Source: Segetibacter sp. (lineage in GTDB: Bacteria; Bacteroidota; Bacteroidia; Chitinophagales; Chitinophagaceae). From it: 59,355 nt of DNA. The stretch lies in NCBI GenBank assembly GCA_028288485.1, contig JAQBNO010000095.1, positions 1 through 59,355 on the forward strand, written 5' to 3'. Position numbers and translations under genes: made by a program. The notes under the pieces were generated by a model that worked only from the letters and a program-made list of their open reading frames with translations, was not told where the DNA came from and did no database searches. Every line of letters starts with the position of its first letter. The first letter of the stretch is position 1. Shown here one piece after another: positions 8,530 to 17,446 of this stretch.

Positions 8530-9290
8530 AAGGAAGAAAGAATGGCGCAGAATGATGAATAGTGAACACTGGAAAGTGCTGTTTATTAAATCTAAAAAGG
8601 CGAAGTTGATTAAAAATCAATGGAGACTCATATCTCATTTTGAGAGGAGGAAGTGATTTACTTTCAGTTACATAACCTACTGGTACCATTTTTTTTCCTT
8701 TTTTAATGCTGACTGTAGTAGCTGCCGATGAACGAAATGCGACGCAACTATGTTTAATATTGTTAAAATGCCTGTCTCAAAAACATCTGTCTTAAATTGC
8801 GAAAGATTTTCCAGTTTCAAGACGCTTCGATAGTTGTCGCGGTCAATTAACTTTCTCTTATTTAAAAACTTTATGGATTTGGTTTCTCTTTGCATCTAAA
8901 GTAGAATCACCTGAATTTTTACCGGTGGTGAAAGAATTATTGTACAGGGAACAACTCGATAATATGGTGTGAATGTTGACCGAAAGTGGCGCGGTAATTG
9001 CCTCTGAAATAATAGAAATGGAAGAATTCGACACCTGCAATTATTGAAATTCTCAACTCAATTGAAACTGCAGAAAAAAAAAGATGAGTAAGGAATCTTT
9101 AGAAGCGTACCACAAGGAGTTTTAAAAAGATCGAATAATTATAAAAGGTCACAGAGAATTTTCAGCTTCAAATTGAAAAATAAAAACAGTATTATTGCCG
9201 GATTTTAACCCAATCCATTGATCTGGTATGAGTTAATAAGGCAATTTTCATTCGAAAAGTATTTATATTGCCAACGTTTAAACGGATATA
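8530..9290. other. Decayed coding region without an intact gene
   Basis: About 760 bases carry only short open stretches on both strands. Plus-strand pieces such as SPEFLPVVKELLYREQLDNMV and MSKESLEAYHKEF are each ended by stops within 10-25 codons. A minus-strand 72-codon frame at 8677-8895 runs through a dispersed repeat. This looks like relic coding DNA rather than designed regulatory sequence. No RNA gene is visible. Confidence 0.4.
8721..8754 (-). repeat. Dispersed intergenic repeat, GCGTCGC form with TTCGTTCATCG tail
   Basis: On the minus strand AACATAGTTGCGTCGCATTT is followed by CGTTCATCGGCAGC. It has the same core and tail as the copies at 16380, 24513 and 59020. It lies inside the decayed region. 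Confidence 0.8.
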
Positions 9291-9524
9291 ATGGAAAACG
9301 ACTACAGGGAGAAAAGAAGCAGGAGTTATGGAACAATGCGGTCAGTAATGGATTACACGATGGGTGTATTATATCTTGCAGGCGCATTTTTCCTTTTTTT
9401 TGCTGAAAGTTTTGGTTTTGAAATGCAAAGCTTTGACAGAACATTCCGATTTATCTTTGGAGCGATATGCGGGGTTTATGGTATCTGGAGAATTTACAGG
9501 GGTTATAAGAAAGATTATTTTTAG
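9291..9524 (+). CDS. Small two-helix membrane protein
   Basis: A 77-residue protein. A charged, Arg-rich N-terminus (about 1-18) precedes two hydrophobic segments at about 20-40 (VLYLAGAFFLFFA) and 50-66 (IFGAICGVYGIWRIY), and a basic cytosolic tail ends the protein. The frame ends two bases before the next start, so it is co-transcribed with the PstS-like lipoprotein and probably works with it at the inner membrane. From memory, comparable small proteins sit between TonB-system genes and PstS-like genes in other Bacteroidota. Function is unknown. Confidence 0.75.
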   Translation: MENDYREKRSRSYGTMRSVMDYTMGVLYLAGAFFLFFAESFGFEMQSFDRTFRFIFGAICGVYGIWRIYRGYKKDYF

Positions 9525-9526
9525 AC

Positions 9527-10447
9527 ATGAAGAAATGGACAATTTTACTGGCAGGAATAAGCTTACTACTTGGCGGGTGCAACAATGATTCAACAAGCAA
9601 CAAAGCTTCTGATCCCTTGGCTAATAATACACTTCGGATTAGTGTTGATGAAAGTTTTCAACCTGTTATGGCAGAGCAGCTGAAGGTGTTTGAATCGGCA
9701 TATCCTGAAGTAAAGGTAATTGCCGAATATAAACCTGAAGCAGAGTGTATTCGTGACCTGGAAAAAGATAGCACAAAAGTTATTATTATTTCAAGGGAAC
9801 TAAGCCGTGATGAAACAAAATATTTCGATGCCAAAATTGAGTTTAAGCCTGAATTCGCCCGATTAGCCAAAGATGCAGTTGTAGTTGTTGTAAACGCAAA
9901 CAGCCCTGATTCGATTTTCACTGTTCCGGAAATTAAAGATCTTCTGGCTGGTAAAGGAAATAGAAATTTAAATGTTGCGATCGATGGAAATACTGCTACC
10001 AGTACTGTTCGATATTTAAGAGACTCCGTTTTGCAAGGTGCAGGTTTCGGTAAAAATATCACAGGGGCTAAAAGTAGTGCCGATCTGATTAATTATATTG
10101 CCACCACGACAGGTGCTGTAGGCTTTGTTGGCATTAGCTGGATGACGAACCCGCAGAGCAAAGAGCAGGAGCAGGCTTTGACAAAAGTTAAAATGGCTTT
10201 AATTCAATGTAAAAATTGCGATAAGAATGTGTTTGCTAAACCCTCGCAACAAACAATAACATTTGACCAATACCCTTTGGTACGGGGATTGTATTACGTG
10301 CTCAAAGAAAACTACGCCGGTTTAGGATCAAGGTTTGTACAATTTCTCTCCACTGAAAGAGGACAATTAATATTTCGAAGAGCTTTACTGGTTCCAGCAA
10401 GAATAGGATTTAACCGGAGAACCACAAACATTAAAGAAAGTGAATAA
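9527..10447 (+). CDS. PstS-like substrate-binding lipoprotein
   Basis: A 306-residue lipoprotein (lipobox LLGGC, Cys 18) with a periplasmic binding protein fold of the phosphate-binding PBP-like type. The opening strand (TLRISVDESFQPVM) and the later DAVVVVVNANSP and SSADLINYIATTTGAVGF are typical. No PstA, PstB or PstC lies nearby, so classical phosphate import is doubtful; a sensing or envelope role linked to the TonB system is a guess. It follows the small membrane protein by two bases and slightly precedes the TPR gene's true start, forming a three-gene operon. Confidence 0.8.
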   Translation: MKKWTILLAGISLLLGGCNNDSTSNKASDPLANNTLRISVDESFQPVMAEQLKVFESAYPEVKVIAEYKPEAECIRDLEKDSTKVIIISRELSRDETKYFDAKIEFKPEFARLAKDAVVVVVNANSPDSIFTVPEIKDLLAGKGNRNLNVAIDGNTATSTVRYLRDSVLQGAGFGKNITGAKSSADLINYIATTTGAVGFVGISWMTNPQSKEQEQALTKVKMALIQCKNCDKNVFAKPSQQTITFDQYPLVRGLYYVLKENYAGLGSRFVQFLSTERGQLIFRRALLVPARIGFNRRTTNIKESE

Positions 10448-10472
10448 AAAACAACATCAAAAACTAAGACAC

Positions 10473-12152
10473 ATGAAGAAACTAACGACTTTGCTTTTAG
10501 CGTTTTTGTTTACAGGTAAGCTGTTGATAGCACAGACCGCTGATGAAGGCCGGAAGAGCTTATATTATGGACGAACAACGACTGCAAAGCAAACATTGGA
10601 AAAAGCCGTAGCTGCTAATCCAAAAAATGCAGAAGCGATTTACTGGTTAGGTCAGACATATTTAGGCATGGAGGATATCGCCGGGGCAAAAAAGGTGTAC
10701 CAGGATGCATTAACCGCCGGCGTTAACGAACCGCTTGTTTGGGTAGGTATGGGTCATGTTGAGACCTTGGAAGGTAAAAAAGACGCTGCCCGCCAACGTT
10801 TTGAAGCTGCTATTACAGCCACTACAAAGAAGAAAAAAGAAGACGTAAATATCCTAAATGCCATTGGCCGTGCAAATGCTGATGGTGCTGCCAACATCGG
10901 AGATCCTGCTTACGCCATAGAAAAATTAAAAAGAGCAGCTGAACTTGATCCTACCAACGCAGACGTATTTGTAAATCTGGGCATGAATTACCTGAAATTA
11001 GGACCCGATCAGGGTGGTAACGCTTATGAAGCTTATACCAATGCTCTAAAAGCAGATCCAAATAATGCAAAGGCTAAATTTCGCCTTGGTAAAATTTTTG
11101 AAAGCCAGGGGAATACCGACAGGTTTTTAGAATATTATAATACGGCAGTAACAGGAGACCAGGCTTATGCACCAGCATACCTGGAATTGTATGATTACTA
11201 TGCCAATCGTGACGTAAATAAAGCCAAAGAGTACCTTGAAAAGTACATCGCAAATTCAGATAAAGATTGTAGCACAGATGCAGCTTATGCTGATTATCTT
11301 TTCCGCGCGGGTAAATACCAGGAGTCGCTTGAAAGGGCGAAAGCAATGGAAAGTGGTCAATGCAAAAACTTCCCTGGCTTAAAAGTTATCTATGCATACA
11401 ACTACGATAGGTTAGGCGATAGTTTACAAGCGAGAACAAATTTGGAGTCTTATTTGGCTACCGTTCCTGCAGAAAAAGTGAAACCAGCTATCTATGAGTT
11501 TGCAGGTAACCTTTTACTTAAGTTTCCCGGCCAGTCTGCTTTAGCAACCTCATACTTAGAAAAAGCCATGAACGCAGATACAGTTCCTGCAAACAGGATT
11601 AAATATATAAACACTATTGCTGAATCATTAGGTAAAGCGGGTGCTTATGGCGAGCAGTTGAATTGGTACCGTAAGCTCGCTGCAGTTAAGCCAGAGTTAA
11701 GCAACCGCGATTTGTATCTTTATGCTGATGCTGCTATCAGGGCCAACAACTTTGCGGCGGCCGACAGTATAAGCAGGCTTTACATTCAGAAGTACCCCGA
11801 CCAGGAGTATGGTTACTCTTTGCTTGTTCGTGGTGCTAAAGCCGCTGACTCAACAGGAGCCGGACCCTTTGACGAAATTCAACAATACATTGATTTCTTA
11901 ACCCAGCAGGATGCCGCAAAAAATGCTTCAAAAATAAAAAGCCAGCTTTATTATGTAGCCTCTACAGCAGCTGACAAAATGAAGGATTATCCAAAAGCGT
12001 TGGATGCTGTAAATAAAATTCTTGCAGTTGATCCTGCTGACTCTTTCGCAACACAGGCAAAACCTGTATTGGAAAGAGCGGTAAACGGGAAAAGTGCAGG
12101 TGACGGTGGAACTCCTAAAAAGACCACCACCCCGCCAAGAAGAACTAAGTAA
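10473..12152 (+). CDS. Exported TPR-repeat protein
   Basis: A 559-residue protein with a Sec signal peptide (MKKLTTLLLAFLF to about residue 21, ending LIAQ). It is followed by many tetratricopeptide repeats, visible as units such as AAANPKNAEAIYWLGQTYLG, AAELDPTNADVFVNLGMNYL and ALKADPNNAKAKFRLGKIFE. It ends in a short Pro/Thr/Lys tail. It is likely a periplasmic scaffold. A GTG 33 bases upstream would overlap the preceding gene; the ATG at 10473 is preferred because it starts the signal peptide. It is the last gene of the operon. Confidence 0.85.
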   Translation: MKKLTTLLLAFLFTGKLLIAQTADEGRKSLYYGRTTTAKQTLEKAVAANPKNAEAIYWLGQTYLGMEDIAGAKKVYQDALTAGVNEPLVWVGMGHVETLEGKKDAARQRFEAAITATTKKKKEDVNILNAIGRANADGAANIGDPAYAIEKLKRAAELDPTNADVFVNLGMNYLKLGPDQGGNAYEAYTNALKADPNNAKAKFRLGKIFESQGNTDRFLEYYNTAVTGDQAYAPAYLELYDYYANRDVNKAKEYLEKYIANSDKDCSTDAAYADYLFRAGKYQESLERAKAMESGQCKNFPGLKVIYAYNYDRLGDSLQARTNLESYLATVPAEKVKPAIYEFAGNLLLKFPGQSALATSYLEKAMNADTVPANRIKYINTIAESLGKAGAYGEQLNWYRKLAAVKPELSNRDLYLYADAAIRANNFAAADSISRLYIQKYPDQEYGYSLLVRGAKAADSTGAGPFDEIQQYIDFLTQQDAAKNASKIKSQLYYVASTAADKMKDYPKALDAVNKILAVDPADSFATQAKPVLERAVNGKSAGDGGTPKKTTTPPRRTK

Positions 12153-12166
12153 ACTTTTCTTTTCTT

Positions 12167-12200
12167 AAAAACTCCCCGTTATTTTTAACGGGGAGTTTTT
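12167..12200 (+). terminator. Strong rho-independent terminator
   Basis: A perfect 14-bp stem, AAAAACTCCCCGTT (12167-12180) and AACGGGGAGTTTTT (12187-12200), has a 6-nt loop and a T run. It closes the TPR operon and separates it from nuoA. Confidence 0.92.
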
Positions 12201-12251
12201 ATTTTACGTAATCTGATGAGAGTTCTTATTTTTACATCGAAAATTCAATAC

Positions 12252-12647
12252 ATGTACTTTTTAGATGCTGCTGTTAACGAGGTAAGTTCTTCTGCAAATT
12301 ATTTTCCAATCGGGCTCCAGTTCCTGTTTGCCATAGGCTTTATAGCGGTAATGATGGGTGCTACTCACTTGATGGGTCCTAAGAGAAGTACAAACGACAA
12401 GCTTCAGAATTTTGAAAGCGGTATTGAAGCCGTTGGAAATGCACGCCAACCTATGGCAGTAAAGTATTTCCTGGTTGCCATCCTTTTTGTATTGTTCGAT
12501 GTAGAAGTAATCTTTTTCTACCCTTATGCTGTCAACTTTCGAGAATTAGGTTGGAGTGGATTTGGCGCCGTGGCAATGTTCGTAGGGTTTTTTCTTGCAG
12601 GGTTTTTCTACATCATTAAGAAAGGTGCGCTACAATGGGAAGATTAG
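12252..12647 (+). CDS. nuoA: NADH-quinone oxidoreductase subunit A
   Basis: A 131-residue membrane subunit of respiratory complex I with three transmembrane helices (about 18-38, 69-91 and 99-120). It has the conserved loop NFESGIE between helices 1 and 2, and FDVEVIFFYPYA at helix 2. I chose ATG 12252 (MYFLDAAV) over the ATG 36 bases upstream: the shorter form fits the family and leaves room for a TATTTTTA promoter-like box just before. It is first in the nuo locus but is separated from nuoB by 467 bases. Confidence 0.93.
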   Translation: MYFLDAAVNEVSSSANYFPIGLQFLFAIGFIAVMMGATHLMGPKRSTNDKLQNFESGIEAVGNARQPMAVKYFLVAILFVLFDVEVIFFYPYAVNFRELGWSGFGAVAMFVGFFLAGFFYIIKKGALQWED

Positions 12648-12990
12648 TTTTTTACTAGTATTTTTTGACCATCCTTAGATTAAATATTATACATCGTTAT
12701 CCGAATTGATTCCTTTGGTGATCTCACTTCCTTCTGTACTACCAACCATTGTTCATCTTCCAAATACGCCAAACATTATTGTTTACACGCCTGCTTGTTA
12801 ATTAGGAACTGCGAAAACGATAGGAGCGGTCTGGGGGCAATATGGGCGTGATATATTCTCCTTGCATACAAAAGAGTAATCTGGAACTTTTTTTGCATAA
12901 CATAATTCATTATTCAGTTCTTTTCAATTTTAGCAAAAACAAGCAGCTGGAAATTATTATAATGGAAGGTGAATGTGTTGAATGATTTAT

Positions 12991-13019
12991 TTGAAATTCA
13001 TGCACTTGTCCTACTTTTG
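12991..13019 (+). promoter_or_regulatory. Promoter for nuoB and downstream genes
   Basis: A TTG at 12991-12993 and TACTTTTG at 13012-13019 match the Bacteroidota -33/-7 arrangement with 18 bases between them. Transcription would start near 13024, leaving about a 90-nt leader before nuoB. The remainder of the 12648-13114 gap shows no gene, repeat or terminator. Confidence 0.65.
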
Positions 13020-13114
13020 CGGCCTAGCATGAGCGCCTTTTGGCTTTTACACTTTTAATAAGATAAATTTGTGCGTTTTTGGTTATTTTGAGGAGTATTT
13101 AAATCAGACAAATT

Positions 13115-13678
13115 ATGGCTCGTCCGGTAAGATTTCAAACACACGTTAAGGAGTTGGAAGCTCCCGAAAGTTATATGGGTGAAGGTTTTATGGCTACATC
13201 TTTCGATAAAATTATAGGATTGGCTCGTAAAAACTCTATGTGGCCTTTACCCTTTGCAACAAGTTGCTGTGGTATCGAATTTATGGCAACAATGGGTTCC
13301 CATTACGACTTATCTCGTTTTGGTAGTGAAAGGCTGGGCTTCTCTCCCCGCCAATGTGATTTGTTGATGGTAATGGGGACAATTGCGAAAAAAATGGCGC
13401 CAATAGTTAAGCAGGTTTACCTGCAAATGGCAGAACCTCGTTGGGTAATGGCCGTCGGCGCATGTGCATGCTCAGGAGGTATTTTTGATTCTTATAGTGT
13501 ACTCCAGGGGATCGACCAGGTGGTACCAGTAGATGTTTATGTGCCAGGTTGTCCTCCACGCCCCGAAGCAATTATTGACGGGGTATTACGCATCCAGGAC
13601 CTGGTGCACAACGAAAGCCTGCGTCGGAGAAATGGTGATCAATACAAGTTGCTGATGGAAAGCTACGGAATACAGTAA
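13115..13678 (+). CDS. nuoB: NADH-quinone oxidoreductase subunit B
   Basis: A 187-residue peripheral-arm subunit carrying the N2 [4Fe-4S] cluster, which hands electrons to quinone. Ligand cysteines C51, C52, C117 and C146 (in TSCCGIEF, GACAC and VPGCPPRPE) are all present at the spacing known for NuoB. It is expressed from the promoter at 12991-13019 and followed by nuoC after a 92-base gap. Confidence 0.97.
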   Translation: MARPVRFQTHVKELEAPESYMGEGFMATSFDKIIGLARKNSMWPLPFATSCCGIEFMATMGSHYDLSRFGSERLGFSPRQCDLLMVMGTIAKKMAPIVKQVYLQMAEPRWVMAVGACACSGGIFDSYSVLQGIDQVVPVDVYVPGCPPRPEAIIDGVLRIQDLVHNESLRRRNGDQYKLLMESYGIQ

Positions 13679-13770
13679 ATGTTTAGTTGGAGAATTTGAA
13701 CTTTTGAAGACGGCAGATTTTTAAATGGCCTGTTTGAATGTTCGAATTATGTAATTTTCAAACTCTATAG

Positions 13771-14358
13771 ATGGTTTTAACTAACGAACGTATAAAAGAA
13801 CGTTTACAAGAAAAATTCGGAGAAGCAGTGGGGGTGTTTGAGGAGCCATACGGCATGCTAACTTTTACGGCTGCCGCCGAAATGAATATGAAAGTAATGC
13901 AATTCCTATTCGACGACGAGGAGTTGCGTTTTCAATTTCTTACAGACCTCTGCGCAGTGCATTACCCTGAAAGGATAGGAGAAGAACTTGCTGTTGTCTA
14001 TCATTTGCATAACCTCGTAGATAATGTTCGTATAAGGTTTAAAGCATTTATTCCTGTTGCACATCCTGATATTTTTACTGCCACCAGCTTATACGAAGCT
14101 GCCAATTGGATGGAAAGAGAGACCTATGATTTCTATGGTGTAAATTTCCTCGGTCACCCTAACCTCAAAAGAATTTTGAACGTTGAGGAGATGGATTACT
14201 TTCCGATGAGGAAAGAGTTTCCTTTAGAGGACCAATCAAGAATTGATAAAGATGACGAGATGTTTGGAAGGGGTGGAGATCTTGATTACGGAAATAAAAG
14301 GTCGGAAAACGCTGCAACTACAATTAATGAAGCAGATAAAGATCGCACATGGCAATAG
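13771..14358 (+). CDS. nuoC: NADH-quinone oxidoreductase subunit C
   Basis: A 195-residue peripheral-arm (30 kDa) subunit. Its signature ERETYDFYGVNFLGHPNLKR, with the following YFPMRKEFPLE, is complete. It is separate from NuoD, unlike the NuoCD fusion of enterobacteria. The gap to nuoD is filled by a broken Uma2 gene. Confidence 0.96.
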   Translation: MVLTNERIKERLQEKFGEAVGVFEEPYGMLTFTAAAEMNMKVMQFLFDDEELRFQFLTDLCAVHYPERIGEELAVVYHLHNLVDNVRIRFKAFIPVAHPDIFTATSLYEAANWMERETYDFYGVNFLGHPNLKRILNVEEMDYFPMRKEFPLEDQSRIDKDDEMFGRGGDLDYGNKRSENAATTINEADKDRTWQ

Positions 14359-14364
14359 TATTAT

Positions 14365-15009
14365 ATGGACAGTGTTTTGAAAGACATATTAGACTGGCCA
14401 AAATTGCCCGACTATGTAAATGAGTTGCAGCAATATTTGCTTTTGGAAGAAGCAAAAACAAATGTTTTTTTTTGAACATGTTTGAGATGATAAAAAGGCG
14501 GAATTTATTAACGGAGAAATAATATGTTCTTCGCCTGCAAGAGAAAAACATACGGTGGTGATAGCCAATCTAAGTGGCATATTTCAACAGTTTGCAAGAA
14601 AGTATAAACGAGGCGTAGTAAGAGGCGAAAAATTACTTATAAAACTGCGACGTAAGATTTTGAGCCGGATATATGTTTTTTTCCCAAAGAAGTCGCCGAT
14701 ACTTTTAACGACGATACCATGTTTTTTCCTGCGCCGGATGTGATAGTTAAAGTGTTGAGTGAAAGTACTTAAAAGAGGGATAGAGGAATTGAGTTTGCCG
14801 ATTATACGTAGAATGGAGTTAAGGAATATTGGCTGATAGATTATAAAAAAGGTTTTATTGAGCAATATTTTTTGGAGAATGATGTTTTCATTTTATCTGA
14901 AAAGGTGCAGCATGGAACAATTCATGGCGGGGTTTTAGAAGGACTTGAAATTCCATTACAAGCGATTTTTGATGAGGTTGAAAATGAAAAGTTTCTTGGA
15001 ACAATTTGA
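14365..15009 (+). pseudogene. Broken Uma2-family endonuclease gene inside the nuo operon
   Basis: Joined frames give a Uma2 (PF05685, restriction-like PD-(D/E)XK fold) protein. Its order is MDSVLKDILDWPKLPDYVNE, then AEFINGEIICSSPAREKHTVV with ANLSGIF, then EPDICFFPKEVADTF, PAPDVIVKVLSEST, KRDRGIEFADYT, GVKEYWLID and a C-terminus at about 15009. At least two frameshifts (near 14475 and 14655) and two in-frame stops (after LSEST and after ADYT) disable it. All segments of the family remain in order, so decay is fairly recent. Confidence 0.8.
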
Positions 15010-15026
15010 GGTGTAAACTACTGTCT

Positions 15027-15068
15027 ATGTGAGCGACCCTACCCGTCCCGCTTACGGAATCGATGTTA
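15027..15068 (-). repeat. Possible diverged copy of the dispersed repeat with internal insert
   Basis: TGTGAGCGAC at one end and ATCGATGTT at the other match the outer parts of the minus-oriented repeat. The 20 bases between (CCTACCCGTC onward) are GC-rich and unrelated to the usual core. The layout resembles the expanded copies at 24710 and 53790. The match is weak. Confidence 0.35.
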
Positions 15069-15078
15069 AATAGAATTA

Positions 15079-15096
15079 TTCCGATAGGTATCGGAA
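15079..15096. repeat. Small hairpin TTCCGAT-AGGT-ATCGGAA before nuoD
   Basis: A perfect 7-bp stem with a 4-nt loop ends 22 bases before the nuoD start. No T run follows, so it is not a terminator. Confidence 0.5.
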
Positions 15097-15118
15097 CTGA
15101 CTACATAAAAAATAAAGA

Positions 15119-16348
15119 ATGTCTCTTGTAGAACATCATAAAAATCTTCCCGTCGGAAGTATTGAAAAGACCACCACCACGTTAAACCTGGGTCCTACTC
15201 ACCCGGCAACACATGGCGTGTTCCAAAACATATTGGAAGTTGATGGTGAAAGAATAGTGGATGCAGAACAAACGGTGGGTTACATTCATCGTGCATTTGA
15301 AAAAATTGCAGAACGCAGGCCTTTATACCAAATCACGCCGTTAACCGACAGGTTGAATTACTGCAGCAGCCCAATTAATAATATGGGATGGCATATGACC
15401 TGCGAAAAACTTTTAGGTATTTCGTTGCCTAAAAGGGTGGAGTATCTCCGCGTAATAATAATGGAGCTCGCACGTATAGCCGACCACCTTATTTGCAACT
15501 CGGTTGTTGGCGTAGATACCGGTGCTTTTACCGGTTTTTTATATGTAATGCAATACCGTGAGTTGATTTATGAAATTTGGGAAGAAGTGTGCGGCTCGCG
15601 GCTTACCACGAATATTGGCCGTATTGGTGGCTTCGAAAGAAACTTTAATGATATAGCCTTTAGAAAGCTCGAAAAGTTTTTGAACGAGTATCCAAAGGTG
15701 CTGAAAGAGTTTGAAAACCTATTCAATCGCAACCGTATTTTCATGGAGCGTACTCAAGGTGTTGGCGGAATCGCAGCTGAAAGAGCGCTTAATTATGGTT
15801 TCACTGGCCCAAACCTACGGGCAGCAGGTGTTGATTATGATGTTCGTGTTCATTCTCCTTACAGCAGCTACGAGGATTTTGAATTTGAAGTCCCGGTAGG
15901 GAAGACAGGTGATGTGTACGACCGCTTTTTGGTGCGTAACGACGAGATGTGGCAGTCGATGAATATAATTCGCCAGGCCTACCAGAAAGTGCAGGAGTTT
16001 AAAGGAAAGGATGCTGAAGTATTTCATGCCGATGTTCCTGAATACTACCTACCCGAAAAGAAAGACGTGTATACAAAAATGGAAGCCCTTATCTATCACT
16101 TTAAGATAATAATGGGTGAAACTGATATTCCTGTTGGTGAAGTATATCATAGTGTTGAAGGCGGTAATGGCGAGCTTGGTTTTTACCTGATCAGTGATGG
16201 TGGACGTACTCCTTACCGTTTGCATTTCCGCAGACCATGTTTTATTTATTACCAGGCATACACCGAGTTAATAAAGGGCAGTATGTTAAGTGACGCGATT
16301 ATTTGTATGAGTTCCCTTAACCTGATTGCGGGTGAAATGGATGGATAA
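15119..16348 (+). CDS. nuoD: NADH-quinone oxidoreductase subunit D
   Basis: A 409-residue 49-kDa subunit that forms the quinone-binding cavity with NuoB. Typical blocks are LNLGPTHPATHGVFQN (about 23-38), IHRAFEKIAE, DRLNYCSSP, RIADHLICN, GRIGGFERN and the C-terminal SLNLIAGEMDG. The full family length is kept despite the pseudogene and repeats just upstream. Confidence 0.97.
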   Translation: MSLVEHHKNLPVGSIEKTTTTLNLGPTHPATHGVFQNILEVDGERIVDAEQTVGYIHRAFEKIAERRPLYQITPLTDRLNYCSSPINNMGWHMTCEKLLGISLPKRVEYLRVIIMELARIADHLICNSVVGVDTGAFTGFLYVMQYRELIYEIWEEVCGSRLTTNIGRIGGFERNFNDIAFRKLEKFLNEYPKVLKEFENLFNRNRIFMERTQGVGGIAAERALNYGFTGPNLRAAGVDYDVRVHSPYSSYEDFEFEVPVGKTGDVYDRFLVRNDEMWQSMNIIRQAYQKVQEFKGKDAEVFHADVPEYYLPEKKDVYTKMEALIYHFKIIMGETDIPVGEVYHSVEGGNGELGFYLISDGGRTPYRLHFRRPCFIYYQAYTELIKGSMLSDAIICMSSLNLIAGEMDG

Positions 16349-16379
16349 TTTTGGTACAGGCCGAAGTTCCTTGGTTGGT

Positions 16380-16413
16380 CATCGTTGCGTCGCATTTCGT
16401 TCATCAGCTGCAA
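16380..16413 (+). repeat. Dispersed intergenic repeat, GCGTCGC form with TTCGTTCATC tail
   Basis: CATCGTTGCGTCGCATTTCG is followed by TTCATCAGCTGCAA, in the nuoD-nuoE gap. The CAGCTGC end is shared with the copy at 2733. Confidence 0.85.
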
Positions 16414-16481
16414 TTCTATATGGCTTTTTCCTTAGTCGGGTAGTTTGCAGTTATAGTTTAAAAAAGTAATCGTAAGAGATA

Positions 16482-16985
16482 ATGTCGTTACAGTTTTCAG
16501 AACAAAGTTTATCAAAAGTGCAGGAGATGATTGCACGTTACCCGGAAGGAAAACAAAAAAGTGCCTTAATTCCTGTTCTTCATTTGGCGCAGGATGAATT
16601 TGGAGGCTGGCTCGATGTTCCTGTAATGGATTATGTGGCCACCTTACTGAATATCACGCCGATTGAAGTGTATGAAGTAGCTACTTTTTATAGTATGTAT
16701 AACATGAAGCCGGTGGGCAGGTACCTTTTTGAAGTGTGCCAAACAGGTCCTTGTATGCTTAGAGGAAGTGATGACATCATTAATTATATAAAGACCAGGC
16801 TTGGAATTAGTGTGGGCGAAACTACGCCCGATGGCTTATTTACTTTAAAAGCTGTAGAGTGTTTAGGCGCCTGTGGTTATGCCCCTATGATGCAGTTAGG
16901 AAAGCACTACCGCGAACATTTAACGCCCGAAAAAGTAGATGAGATCATTGAAGAATGCAGGAAACTTTCTGCTATAAATAATTAA
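16482..16985 (+). CDS. nuoE: NADH-quinone oxidoreductase subunit E
   Basis: A 167-residue thioredoxin-fold subunit with the N1a [2Fe-2S] cluster. Ligands C86, C91 (CQTGPC), C127 and C131 (CLGACGYAP) are all present. It works with NuoF in NADH dehydrogenation at the tip of the peripheral arm. An unrelated DUF4440 gene follows after 12 bases. Confidence 0.96.
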   Translation: MSLQFSEQSLSKVQEMIARYPEGKQKSALIPVLHLAQDEFGGWLDVPVMDYVATLLNITPIEVYEVATFYSMYNMKPVGRYLFEVCQTGPCMLRGSDDIINYIKTRLGISVGETTPDGLFTLKAVECLGACGYAPMMQLGKHYREHLTPEKVDEIIEECRKLSAINN

Positions 16986-16997
16986 ATCAATCTTATT

Positions 16998-17438
16998 ATG
17001 AAGCAAATCCTTGTTTTATTACTAGCGACCTCACTTACCATCCCAGGTTTTGCCCAATCTTCAGGTAAGGAAGGCGAAGTATGGGTAAGAGTGGAAGCGT
17101 TAAATAAAGCTATATTCGAAGCAAAGGACAGTGCAGCAATCAATGAACTGGTAGCGGACGGTGTTACTTATGGTCACTCCACCGGGCTTGTCGAAGATAA
17201 GCCCACTATGATTCGTAACGCGGTGGCGAACGAAGAGGTTTATTCAAATCTAACTTCGGAAAGGCTGGTGACGGTGGATGCAGGAAAGGCAATAGTGGTT
17301 CGGTATATTTTAAGAGCCTCTACAATAAAAGCCGGAAGTCCTTCGTCTTTGAATATTAGTATTATGCAGGTATGGGCAAAGGACAAAGGCAAGTGGCGTT
17401 TGTTTGCACGGCAGGCTGTAAAAGTTAATCCTAAATAA
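16998..17438 (+). CDS. Exported DUF4440/NTF2-like protein
   Basis: A 146-residue protein with a Sec signal (MKQILVLLLATSLTIPGFAQ) and an NTF2/SnoaL-like fold typical of DUF4440. It has an N-terminal helix with VEALNKAIFEAKD, then VADGVTYGHSTGLVEDKP, and an ending MQVWAKDKGKWRLFARQAVKV. Members bind or transform small molecules, but many have no known role. Its position 12 bases after nuoE implies co-transcription. It is not a complex I subunit and is not expected within a nuo operon. Confidence 0.8.
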   Translation: MKQILVLLLATSLTIPGFAQSSGKEGEVWVRVEALNKAIFEAKDSAAINELVADGVTYGHSTGLVEDKPTMIRNAVANEEVYSNLTSERLVTVDAGKAIVVRYILRASTIKAGSPSSLNISIMQVWAKDKGKWRLFARQAVKVNPK

Positions 17439-17446
17439 CTTTTAAA

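Noticed and set aside
8677-8895. 72-codon minus-strand frame
   Set aside because: It contains the repeat at 8721-8754 and surrounding sequence is decayed; treated as a relic.
9527-10447. Part of a complete phosphate (Pst) transporter
   Set aside because: No permease or ATPase genes adjoin; only the binding-protein fold is supported.
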